8,346 nt of DNA from Dehalococcoidales bacterium. GTDB lineage: Bacteria; Chloroflexota; Dehalococcoidia; Dehalococcoidales; UBA3254. Shown in pieces: positions 1-6,046 of the stretch. Within the stretch, counting starts at the first letter, position 1. Every line of letters begins with the position of its first letter. The notes beneath the pieces were generated by a model. It saw only the letters and a program-made list of their open reading frames with translations. It was not told where the DNA came from and made no database searches. The DNA is taken from NCBI GenBank assembly GCA_028718465.1, contig JAQULX010000100.1, forward strand, positions 1 to 8,346, given 5' to 3'. A program made the translations under genes and the position numbers.

Positions 1-437
1 TCACGGATGACCAGTTCGACCAGTCGCGTTTTAGTGCCTATGTAGAACTTCAAAGACCGCGTATCAAACAGGCTGTCGTAAATCATAAATTCACTTTAAC
101 CGACTTTTCCAAGTGGGTAATGGACGGATTGATTTCGCCTTTGAACATGGTCCGGCAATTGCCTCGGATTCTGGAAAATCCGAAAAGTCGCGCAATGTTT
201 CTGAAGTCTGGCGCGCAAGAAGCTATGAAGTTGTTGGAAGTGCCGGTTATGATAGACGCATTGAAAGATGTCTCACTCGAGGAACTGGCGCGAGAACTAA
301 GCCGGCGTGTTATGAGCATGACATATTCTGAGCTCCAAAGGCTTCGTGCGAATGTGGCAGGTGATGAAAACGCTGTATTATGCGAGGCACGCGATCAGTT
401 AGAACAAGTATGTAAGGACATCGCGGCGGATGAATAG
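1..437 (+). CDS. ParB-like protein, C-terminal part (5' end outside window)
   Basis: The frame is open from base 3 to the TAG at 435-437, giving 144 visible residues. The ATG at 120 is therefore internal, and the true start lies upstream of the window. The visible part contains no ParB catalytic or helix-turn-helix motif. Its layout matches the C-terminal region of the complete ParB-like protein at 2365-3360: a short segment ending in an aromatic/acidic patch, then a positively charged helix (RIKQAVVNHK), a stretch resembling VKSGEIPKAVDVRDKL (here WVMDGLISPLNMVRQLPRIL), and a further helical segment. I infer a ParB/Spo0J-like DNA-binding or nucleotide-binding protein, possibly a recognition factor for the nuclease and helicase downstream. 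The next gene starts on the base after this stop. The family call rests on the paralogue comparison by eye, so it is only moderately certain. Confidence 0.6.
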   Translation, partial: TDDQFDQSRFSAYVELQRPRIKQAVVNHKFTLTDFSKWVMDGLISPLNMVRQLPRILENPKSRAMFLKSGAQEAMKLLEVPVMIDALKDVSLEELARELSRRVMSMTYSELQRLRANVAGDENAVLCEARDQLEQVCKDIAADE

Positions 438-848
438 ATGGCAGAATCCAACATCCATATTAGGCTTGTGACCGCGCTAGTCTCGTGGATTGCCGCGAAG
501 TATTTCCGAGGCGAGCGTGGCTCATTATTGATTGATTCTCCAGAAAGCCCAGCGATAGCAAAGCCGCCTAGAATATGTGACTATGTGCCGGATGTGATTG
601 GACAAGGCTTACCAAGTGGCGCTGTTGTCATCGGCGAAGCCAAGACTGCCGGGGACTTGGAAAATCTTCACACTTGCGAACAGTTGGAGATATTTCTACG
701 GTACTGCGCCGCCAGGCCAGGGTCTGTATTTGTCTTTGCTGTGCCATGGCACATGAACAGGTTTGCTCGGGCTCTACTTAAGAACATTATTCGAAGGTGT
801 GGGTACGAGGGAGTTTCTACAGAGGTTCTAGAAAATCTCGAAGGCTGA
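438..848 (+). CDS. Small PD-(D/E)xK-type nuclease
   Basis: This 136-residue protein carries a recognisable PD-(D/E)xK core. There is a Pro-Asp at residues 51-52 (VPDVIG), a hydrophobic strand (AVVIGEAK) ending in Glu67-Ala68-Lys69, and a following helix with Gln82 (HTCEQLEIFLRY). This order of Asp, Glu-x-Lys and a helix with Gln is typical of metal-dependent endonucleases of the restriction/Holliday-junction-resolvase fold. The first helix (residues 5-22) also fits that fold. The protein has no DNA-recognition domain, so it probably relies on a partner such as the SNF2 protein 23 bases downstream or the ParB-like protein upstream. The ATG at 438 directly abuts the upstream TAG in the same frame and has only a weak ribosome site, so translation probably depends on reinitiation. 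Target and activity are inferred from the fold only. Confidence 0.75.
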   Translation: MAESNIHIRLVTALVSWIAAKYFRGERGSLLIDSPESPAIAKPPRICDYVPDVIGQGLPSGAVVIGEAKTAGDLENLHTCEQLEIFLRYCAARPGSVFVFAVPWHMNRFARALLKNIIRRCGYEGVSTEVLENLEG

Positions 849-860
849 GACTTTCTTAGA

Positions 861-866
861 AAGAGG
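861..866 (+). promoter_or_regulatory. Ribosome binding site of the SNF2 gene
   Basis: AAGAGG lies five bases before the ATG at 872. It supports that start over later in-frame ATGs. The 23-base gap before the gene (849-871) has no room for a promoter, which supports one transcript with the nuclease gene. Confidence 0.6.
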
Positions 867-871
867 CTGAT

Positions 872-2353
872 ATGCAGCATATTCACCTGAAGATAGAACC
901 AAAGCTGGACAAAAGACTTCAAGCCTTTGCATATCAGGCGGAAGCAGTCAACGCTGTTCGTGATCTCGACTTCGCGGCCGTCTTCCACGAACAAGGGCTT
1001 GGAAAGACTAAGATTGCATTAGATATTATTCTTTACTGGCTAGAGACAAGGGCGATAGATACTGCTCTGCTGATAGTCAAAAAGGGGCTTGTTGCAAACT
1101 GGGTGAAGGAGATTAAGACACATACCTACATAACGCCACGGCTAATCACACAAGACCGGCGGGCCAATTACTATGCCTTCAACAGTCCGGCTAGGCTAAT
1201 GTTGACTCATTACGAGGCAATGAAGGCGGAGAGGGAGAGGTTTCGACTTTTTCTGAAGGCAAGGAGTGTGGGGGTAATTCTTGACGAGTCGGCGAAAATC
1301 AAGAACCCAGAATCGGAGGTGACCAAAGTGCTTTTTGATCTTGCGAGTCTTATGAAGAAACGAGTGATCATGACTGGTACCCCTGTGGCAAATCGGCCAT
1401 ATGATATTTGGGCTCAGATATGGTTCCTTGATCAGGGGAAGGCTCTCGGACAAGACTTCGGAGGGTTCAAGTCAAGCGTCGAACTGACCAACGATCTTTG
1501 GGACGACCTGCCAGCACAACAACAACTAGAAAAGAAACTGGATGGGATTTTTAAGAAAATTACAAGTTTCTGTGTTCGTGAAACAAAAGCCCGTGGCGTC
1601 ATCACACTTCCCGATAAGGTGATTAAATCTCTTCCTGCGATATGGGAGACCAGGCAATATGAACTATATCGGCAACTGCGCGACGATCTGCATGCAGTGG
1701 TTGTAAAAGAAGGAATTCCTAAAGAAGAAAACGCGGAGTCAATCCTGAAGAGGTTGCTTCGCCTAGTGCAGGTCGCTTCGAATCCGAAACTTGTGGATGA
1801 GAGTTATAATGCGAACCCAGGCAAACAAGAAGTGGTAATAGATCTCGTCGGGCGCATTCGAGATGCGGGTGAAAAGTGCATCGTATGGACCTCTTTCACT
1901 GAAAATGTAGACTGGTTAAGCCGGGAGTTGCGGGTGCATGGCGCGTGCCGTGTTCATGGAAAATTGACGATGGAGGAGAGAAACAAAGCCGTCGAACGTT
2001 TTCTTTCCGTGGAAGATTGCCGAGTACTCATTGCGACGCCCGGCGCCGCGAAGGAGGGGTTAACCTTGACTGTGGCGAACCACGTCATCTTTTACGACCG
2101 TTCCTTCAGCCTTGATGACTACTTGCAAGCTCAGGACCGAATCCACCGGATTTCACAGAAGAAGACATGTCACGTTTACAACCTGATCATGAAGAACTCA
2201 ATTGACGAATGGGTTGATATTCTGCTACATAGTAAACAATTAGCTGCTCAACTAGCGCAGGGAGACATATCGCTTGAGTTCTATAAGAGTCAGATGTCAT
2301 ACGAATTTGGCGATGTCCTGAGGGGCATTCTGGGGATTGATGGTAGAAAATAA
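872..2353 (+). CDS. Compact SNF2-family DNA helicase/translocase
   Basis: This 493-residue protein has the full set of SNF2 motifs in order. Motif I is GLGKT at residues 42-46 with Lys45 and Thr46 for ATP. Motif Ia is LLIVKKGLVANWVKEI. Motif II is DESA at 138-141, where DEAH is usual. Motif III is MTGTP at 167-171, followed by NRPYDIW. The second RecA-like lobe has a motif V-like segment (GAAKEGLTLTVANHVIFYD) and motif VI QAQDRIHRISQ at 419-429 with both arginine-finger candidates. Proteins of this family use ATP to translocate on double-stranded DNA and remodel or displace bound protein. There is almost nothing outside the two lobes, so target choice probably comes from a partner. Small phage and defence-island SNF2 proteins often look like this. 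Its place between a nuclease and a ParB-like gene suggests a motor for a nuclease complex. The family call is very secure; the role is inferred. Confidence 0.95.
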   Translation: MQHIHLKIEPKLDKRLQAFAYQAEAVNAVRDLDFAAVFHEQGLGKTKIALDIILYWLETRAIDTALLIVKKGLVANWVKEIKTHTYITPRLITQDRRANYYAFNSPARLMLTHYEAMKAERERFRLFLKARSVGVILDESAKIKNPESEVTKVLFDLASLMKKRVIMTGTPVANRPYDIWAQIWFLDQGKALGQDFGGFKSSVELTNDLWDDLPAQQQLEKKLDGIFKKITSFCVRETKARGVITLPDKVIKSLPAIWETRQYELYRQLRDDLHAVVVKEGIPKEENAESILKRLLRLVQVASNPKLVDESYNANPGKQEVVIDLVGRIRDAGEKCIVWTSFTENVDWLSRELRVHGACRVHGKLTMEERNKAVERFLSVEDCRVLIATPGAAKEGLTLTVANHVIFYDRSFSLDDYLQAQDRIHRISQKKTCHVYNLIMKNSIDEWVDILLHSKQLAAQLAQGDISLEFYKSQMSYEFGDVLRGILGIDGRK

Positions 2354-2358
2354 AGGAG
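2354..2358 (+). promoter_or_regulatory. Strong ribosome binding site of the second ParB-like gene
   Basis: AGGAG lies six bases before the ATG at 2365, immediately after the SNF2 stop codon at 2351-2353. It is the best Shine-Dalgarno sequence in the window. It fixes the start and suggests this protein is made in larger amount than its upstream neighbours. Confidence 0.75.
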
Positions 2359-2364
2359 AAAGAG

Positions 2365-3360
2365 ATGAGCGCTGAAAGTTGGACCGATGGGACACTGACA
2401 CTGAGCGGGAAGGAGATGCCTATTCGTACAGGTTTCCTTCGGGTGGGCGAATTGAAGTTCTATCCTCAGAATCCGAGATTATACTCCATCGTCTGCGCTG
2501 GGGAAGAGGAGCCTTCCCAGGCGGTTATCCAGAAGAGACTGGCGGCAATGGACCATGTCAAGCAGTTGGTCCAGTCAATTCGCGCCAATGGGGGACTGAC
2601 AGATCCATTGATTGTTCGCGATGGTGATTATGTGGTTTTGGAAGGAAACAGTCGGCTCGCGGCCTACCGACTTCTTGAAGGGAACGACCCCATCAAATGG
2701 GGCAAGGTTAAATGTACACTGTTGCCAAAAAATATTAGCGAGAGCATGGTCTTTGCCCTCCTCGGTGAATATCATATCATTGGGAAGAAAGACTGGGCAC
2801 CTTACGAACAGGCTGGGTATCTTTATCGCCGCTACAAGCAACACGGCGTCGAACCGGCCAGGATGGCTGAGGAAATGGGGCTTTCAACAAAGATGGTCGG
2901 ACATCTCATCGACATCTACTCCTTTATGATTAAACATGGCGATGACGTAGTCGAGAGGTGGAGTTACCATGACGAGTTTCTCAGCCATCACTCGATTGCA
3001 AAAGCGCGCGAGGAGTGCCCTGAGCTTGACGGTGTCTTTGTTGAAAAAGTGAAAAGCGGCGAGATTCCCAAGGCGGTAGATGTTCGTGATAAACTGACGA
3101 AAATCGCCGCAGTTGGTGGAAAAGTGCTCAAAACCTTCGTAACCGGTGAAGGCAATTTTGAGAGTTGTTATGACAGGGCAGTCGCTCGCGGAGCCGATAA
3201 TGTGTGGTATAAACGGCTGAACAAGTTCCATGAACAACTTTCTGACCCAGACCTTAAAGACATATTTCTGGACATGAACGAGGCTCACCGGAAAAAGTGC
3301 GTGTTCGAGATGAAGAAGATCAAGCATATTTTGGACGGTCTGCTTTCGAAACTATCCTGA
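2365..3360 (+). CDS. ParB/Spo0J-like protein with N-terminal ParB domain and HTH
   Basis: This 331-residue protein has a ParB-type N-terminal domain. It runs from a FLRVGELKFYPQNPR segment (near residues 24-38) through a helix (HVKQLVQSIRANGGLTDPLIV) to the box EGNSRLAAY at residues 93-101, which corresponds to the arginine-containing nucleotide-binding box of ParB (CTP in partition proteins). A helical linker (DWAPYEQAGYLYRRY, from 143) and a helix-turn-helix (EPARMAEEMGLSTKMVGHLI, 163-182) follow, as in Spo0J/KorB-type proteins. The rest is helical and matches the fragment at the left edge of the window. No parA gene is visible, so plasmid partition is not the obvious role. ParB-fold proteins in defence and modification islands are thought to act as recognition factors, switches or nucleases. 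The gap of 11 bases after the SNF2 stop puts it in the same operon. The gene ends the first block. Confidence 0.85.
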   Translation: MSAESWTDGTLTLSGKEMPIRTGFLRVGELKFYPQNPRLYSIVCAGEEEPSQAVIQKRLAAMDHVKQLVQSIRANGGLTDPLIVRDGDYVVLEGNSRLAAYRLLEGNDPIKWGKVKCTLLPKNISESMVFALLGEYHIIGKKDWAPYEQAGYLYRRYKQHGVEPARMAEEMGLSTKMVGHLIDIYSFMIKHGDDVVERWSYHDEFLSHHSIAKAREECPELDGVFVEKVKSGEIPKAVDVRDKLTKIAAVGGKVLKTFVTGEGNFESCYDRAVARGADNVWYKRLNKFHEQLSDPDLKDIFLDMNEAHRKKCVFEMKKIKHILDGLLSKLS

Positions 3361-3387
3361 CCTATCTCTGCTAACAATTCGTCCTCG

Positions 3388-3407
3388 TTTTTTTTCTGTC
3401 GTTTTTT
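3388..3407 (+). terminator. T-rich stretch at the end of the first operon (weak terminator candidate)
   Basis: Two T runs (eight and six bases) follow the ParB-like stop codon by 27 bases. I find no compact GC-rich stem directly before them; the only complement is GGACG at 3333-3337 with CGTCC at 3380-3384, across a 42-base loop. It may weaken read-through, but it is not a convincing intrinsic terminator. Confidence 0.25.
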
Positions 3408-3408
3408 A

Positions 3409-3438
3409 TTGACCATATCCGGCATATTGCAGTATTAT
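3409..3438 (+). promoter_or_regulatory. Sigma-70-type promoter for the DGQHR-radical SAM-GHKL operon
   Basis: A -35 box TTGACC (3409-3414, five of six consensus bases) and a -10 box TATTAT (3433-3438, five of six) are separated by 18 bases. They lie in the only sizeable gap before the second block. Transcription would start near 3445-3447, at or next to the ATG at 3447, so the mRNA would be leaderless or nearly so. The -10 box sits in the loop of a perfect inverted repeat, which points to repression. Confidence 0.65.
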
Positions 3439-3450
3439 TCTGCAATATGC
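3422..3450 (+). promoter_or_regulatory. Operator-like perfect inverted repeat over the -10 box and start codon
   Basis: GCATATTGCAG (3422-3432) and CTGCAATATGC (3440-3450) are exact reverse complements separated by seven bases. The spacer holds the -10 box TATTAT, and the right arm includes the ATG at 3447. Symmetry of this size across a promoter is typical of a site for a dimeric repressor. A hairpin in RNA is less likely to matter because most of the left arm lies upstream of the expected transcription start. The binder could be the DGQHR protein encoded immediately downstream or one of the ParB-like proteins; neither is shown. Confidence 0.7.
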
Positions 3451-4451
3451 ATCAAAAAACTGCATTTATTGAGATTGATGGTGTCGCAGGCAGATGTGGT
3501 GCTCGGGAAGTATTTCTCGGCTTTGCGCCAGCGAATATTCTTTGTATGTCTTCTTTTGCTGATGTTTTGAACGAAGACACGGGCGCAGGTTATCAACGTC
3601 CACGTAACCGGATTCATAGTCTAGACTTCAAGCGTTATATCTCCCAGCCCGACTCCTCTACGATTCCCCTCACATTCAATCTGAGAAAGGAAATGCAGAA
3701 GGATTGGTCTATAATCCGGATGTCAAATGGACAAACTAAACTAAAATTAAGACTGGGTGTTCCATGCCTTGCCCAGGTTGACTGCCAACACCGACTGGGA
3801 GAAATGAAAGAAGAAGAAACTCCCCTCGCCTTTATGGCATTCATCGGACTTGATCTCAGAAGCGAGATGGCAATGTTTATGATAATCAACAGTAAGGCCC
3901 GCGGGCTTTCTTCTTCTCTTACAGATTATCATCGCAGCAATCTTCTTGATGACTTGGCTACAGAAGCTCCAGAGTTGTTAATCGCCCGATGTCTTAACGA
4001 AGACCCAAAGTCACCATGGTTTAAAATGATCCGTTATGGAGGACAAAGCACATCTGGTCTTAAAAGAAAGACCTCGCTTCGGATGATGCAAAAAGCTATT
4101 CGCCGTCTCCTGAACCAGACAAGATATCTTCAGACACATGAACCAGCTAGTTTGCAGACCCTACTTTTGGACTATTGGCATGCAGTAGAAAAGGTATTTC
4201 AAGACGAATGGCGCAATCATCGAAGTAACCTGATTACAAAAGGGGTTGGATTGTACGCGCTGACGCAACTTTTGGGGACAATAATAAATAAGTTTAAAGA
4301 TCAGGATTTCAATGAGACATTTTTTATCGATGTATTACAGCCTATGAAAGCAAAACTCGACTGGGGTACCCACGGGACCTTTTCCTCCGCCGGTGGACAT
4401 AAAGGCGCCACGGAAGCGCATGAAACTATTAAGAGGTTGTTGAGTCTATGA
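3447..4451 (+). CDS. DGQHR-domain (DndB-like) protein
   Basis: This 334-residue protein has the signature of the DGQHR/DndB family: the box DCQHR at residues 112-116 (the usual Gly replaced by Cys113) and, about 30 residues on, IINSKARGLSSS (from 146), matching the conserved Ile-Asn-Ser-Lys/Thr-x-x-Gly-Leu region. Its early segment (residues 8-50, ending GYQRPRNRI) also resembles the family core. Known relatives are DndB, which regulates DNA phosphorothioation, and DpdB of the 7-deazaguanine DNA system. This protein probably serves a DNA-modification process as an ATP-dependent or regulatory subunit. The ATG at 3447 has no Shine-Dalgarno sequence and lies at the predicted transcription start. 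The next ATG (3546) would remove conserved sequence, so I keep 3447. It overlaps the radical SAM gene by four bases (ATGA). Confidence 0.8.
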   Translation: MHQKTAFIEIDGVAGRCGAREVFLGFAPANILCMSSFADVLNEDTGAGYQRPRNRIHSLDFKRYISQPDSSTIPLTFNLRKEMQKDWSIIRMSNGQTKLKLRLGVPCLAQVDCQHRLGEMKEEETPLAFMAFIGLDLRSEMAMFMIINSKARGLSSSLTDYHRSNLLDDLATEAPELLIARCLNEDPKSPWFKMIRYGGQSTSGLKRKTSLRMMQKAIRRLLNQTRYLQTHEPASLQTLLLDYWHAVEKVFQDEWRNHRSNLITKGVGLYALTQLLGTIINKFKDQDFNETFFIDVLQPMKAKLDWGTHGTFSSAGGHKGATEAHETIKRLLSL

Positions 4452-6046
4452 AAATATTACTTGTTGAACCACAATACCGAAGAATTACAGAGGCGCGTGG
4501 TGCGTTAGAACCACCTGAATTATCTGAGGAGTCTTCCAAGAAGAAAGACTCAAGGAACGAGAATACTCTTTGGTATCCACCTCTTGGATTAATGAAGCTG
4601 GCACGTTTTCATAAAGACCGCGGCGATGAAGTTAAATTTATGAATGGTGGCGAAAGAACCGTTGCTATGCAACCTGACCTTTTCAAAGGAAAAGAACTAT
4701 GGGATAGAGTATATATAACAACTCTCTTTACTTTTCATTGGAAAAACATCGTAGAGACAATTTCTTACTATAAAGAATCCGTAGGTGGAACAGTTAGTAA
4801 AATCTACGTTGGCGGCATTATGGCTTCTTTAATGGCAAATGATATCTTTGAAGAGACTGGCGTTTATCCAATTACCGGGGTACTCAACTCTCCTAAGCAA
4901 ATTGGGCTTCCGGGAGACGAGAACATAGACTTACTGCCACCAGACTATGATATAATTGATTCGACACGTTACGCCGTCAATGACACTTACTATGGCTACA
5001 CTTCGAGGGGGTGCGTCAACAGGTGCGGCTGGTGCGGAGTGCCTCGTATCGAACCAAAATACATCCCCTACATAGACATTAAACCAATGATCCGCGCCAT
5101 GAGGGAAAAGTATGGCGATAAATCGCGACTGAAACTCATGGACAATAATGTATTGGCGTCTCCGGACCTAGAAAAGATAGTCGGGGATTTACTGGAGCTT
5201 GGTTACGGCAAAGACAATTTTATGAACACGAAACCTAAGAAACAACGCGTCGTGGACTTCAATCAGGGAATAGACGCCTCGTTAGTGAAGGATAGGAGTA
5301 TGCGCCTGATTGCACAACTCAATATCAAACCTATGAGGATTGCGTTCGATCGTGCGGCGGAAGAGACACAATATGTTCGAGCAGTGGAACTCGCGTATAA
5401 GTATGGTGTTCGCGAGTTCTCAAACTACATGCTTTATAATTGGAAAGACACGCCGCGTGATCTTTACGAACGCCTGGCAGTGAATATCTGCCTTAATGAG
5501 AAATGGAACAAGAAAACGGCGGACGAAAAAGGTGAGATTTACAGTTATCCAATGCGATTTGCGCCGATAGACAGCATTGATGGCAATAAAACCAATCGGC
5601 AACGAGATCTATTTTTGTCTTGGCAAGACAGAGCTAGAAATTGGCTGAGCGAACCAGTTTGGACGCCGCGCTTTGTGCGTAATATTGAGATCATGAAAGG
5701 AGCGGCGCACGGAGCAATTAGTCCGACATCAACTCTTGCTTGGCGGACGATCGGGGATACTTTTGAAAAATTTCTTACGAATCTCTATATGCCAGAGGAA
5801 CTTCTTCGGAACCGCAATAAGCATGAGCAACTTGTTTATAAATACGAGCCAAAACGACCTGAAGGCACTGGTAAGGTCGAACAATTCCGAGCTTTTATCC
5901 TAAAACTACTAAAGAAGGACGACGAACGGTTTGGGCAGTTTCATAATGCGGTTTCAAAAAACACAACGGAGCAGATACGTAGCGTTTTAAAAGAATGCAA
6001 AGATGAGGAAATGACCAAATGGCTTCAACTCTATCTCAAGAAATAG
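4448..6046 (+). CDS. Radical SAM enzyme with cobalamin-binding-like N-terminal domain
   Basis: This 532-residue protein carries the radical SAM cluster motif CX3CX2C as Cys189, Cys193 and Cys196 (RGCVNRCGWCGVP), which binds a 4Fe-4S cluster and splits S-adenosylmethionine. Before it is a Rossmann-like domain: MKILLVEPQYR at the start, WYPPLGLMKLA near residues 43-53, and KIYVGGIMASL near 119-129. This is the layout of B12-binding-domain radical SAM proteins, but I see no DxHxxG cobalamin-histidine motif, so B12 may not be bound or may be bound base-off. After the cluster come the expected barrel segments (KLMDNNVLAS, FNQGIDASLV, PMRIAFDRA, EFSNYMLYNW). A helical C-terminal region of roughly 150 residues follows. 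The substrate is unknown. Coupling to a DGQHR protein suggests modification of DNA, or of a precursor used for it. The start is set by the ATGA overlap. Confidence 0.92.
   Translation: MKILLVEPQYRRITEARGALEPPELSEESSKKKDSRNENTLWYPPLGLMKLARFHKDRGDEVKFMNGGERTVAMQPDLFKGKELWDRVYITTLFTFHWKNIVETISYYKESVGGTVSKIYVGGIMASLMANDIFEETGVYPITGVLNSPKQIGLPGDENIDLLPPDYDIIDSTRYAVNDTYYGYTSRGCVNRCGWCGVPRIEPKYIPYIDIKPMIRAMREKYGDKSRLKLMDNNVLASPDLEKIVGDLLELGYGKDNFMNTKPKKQRVVDFNQGIDASLVKDRSMRLIAQLNIKPMRIAFDRAAEETQYVRAVELAYKYGVREFSNYMLYNWKDTPRDLYERLAVNICLNEKWNKKTADEKGEIYSYPMRFAPIDSIDGNKTNRQRDLFLSWQDRARNWLSEPVWTPRFVRNIEIMKGAAHGAISPTSTLAWRTIGDTFEKFLTNLYMPEELLRNRNKHEQLVYKYEPKRPEGTGKVEQFRAFILKLLKKDDERFGQFHNAVSKNTTEQIRSVLKECKDEEMTKWLQLYLKK
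6005..6009 (+). promoter_or_regulatory. Ribosome binding site of the GHKL ATPase gene, inside the radical SAM gene
   Basis: GAGGA lies nine bases before the ATG at 6019 and within the last codons of the radical SAM gene. It supports the overlapping start and translational coupling. The nearby ATG at 6011 is in the radical SAM frame and is not a start for this gene. Confidence 0.6.

Noticed and set aside
120..437. A separate 105-residue gene starting at the ATG at 120
   Set aside because: The same frame is open back to base 3 and the upstream residues fit the ParB-like C-terminal region, so this ATG is internal to a gene cut by the window edge.
850..862. Inverted repeat CTTTCT-T-AGAAAG between the nuclease and SNF2 genes
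   Set aside because: A one-base spacer leaves no proper hairpin loop, and there is no T run after it. It does not look like a terminator or an operator.
2884..3327. 147-codon frame on the minus strand
   Set aside because: It lies fully inside the ParB-like gene and shows no motif or ribosome site of note, while the plus-strand protein has clear ParB and HTH motifs.
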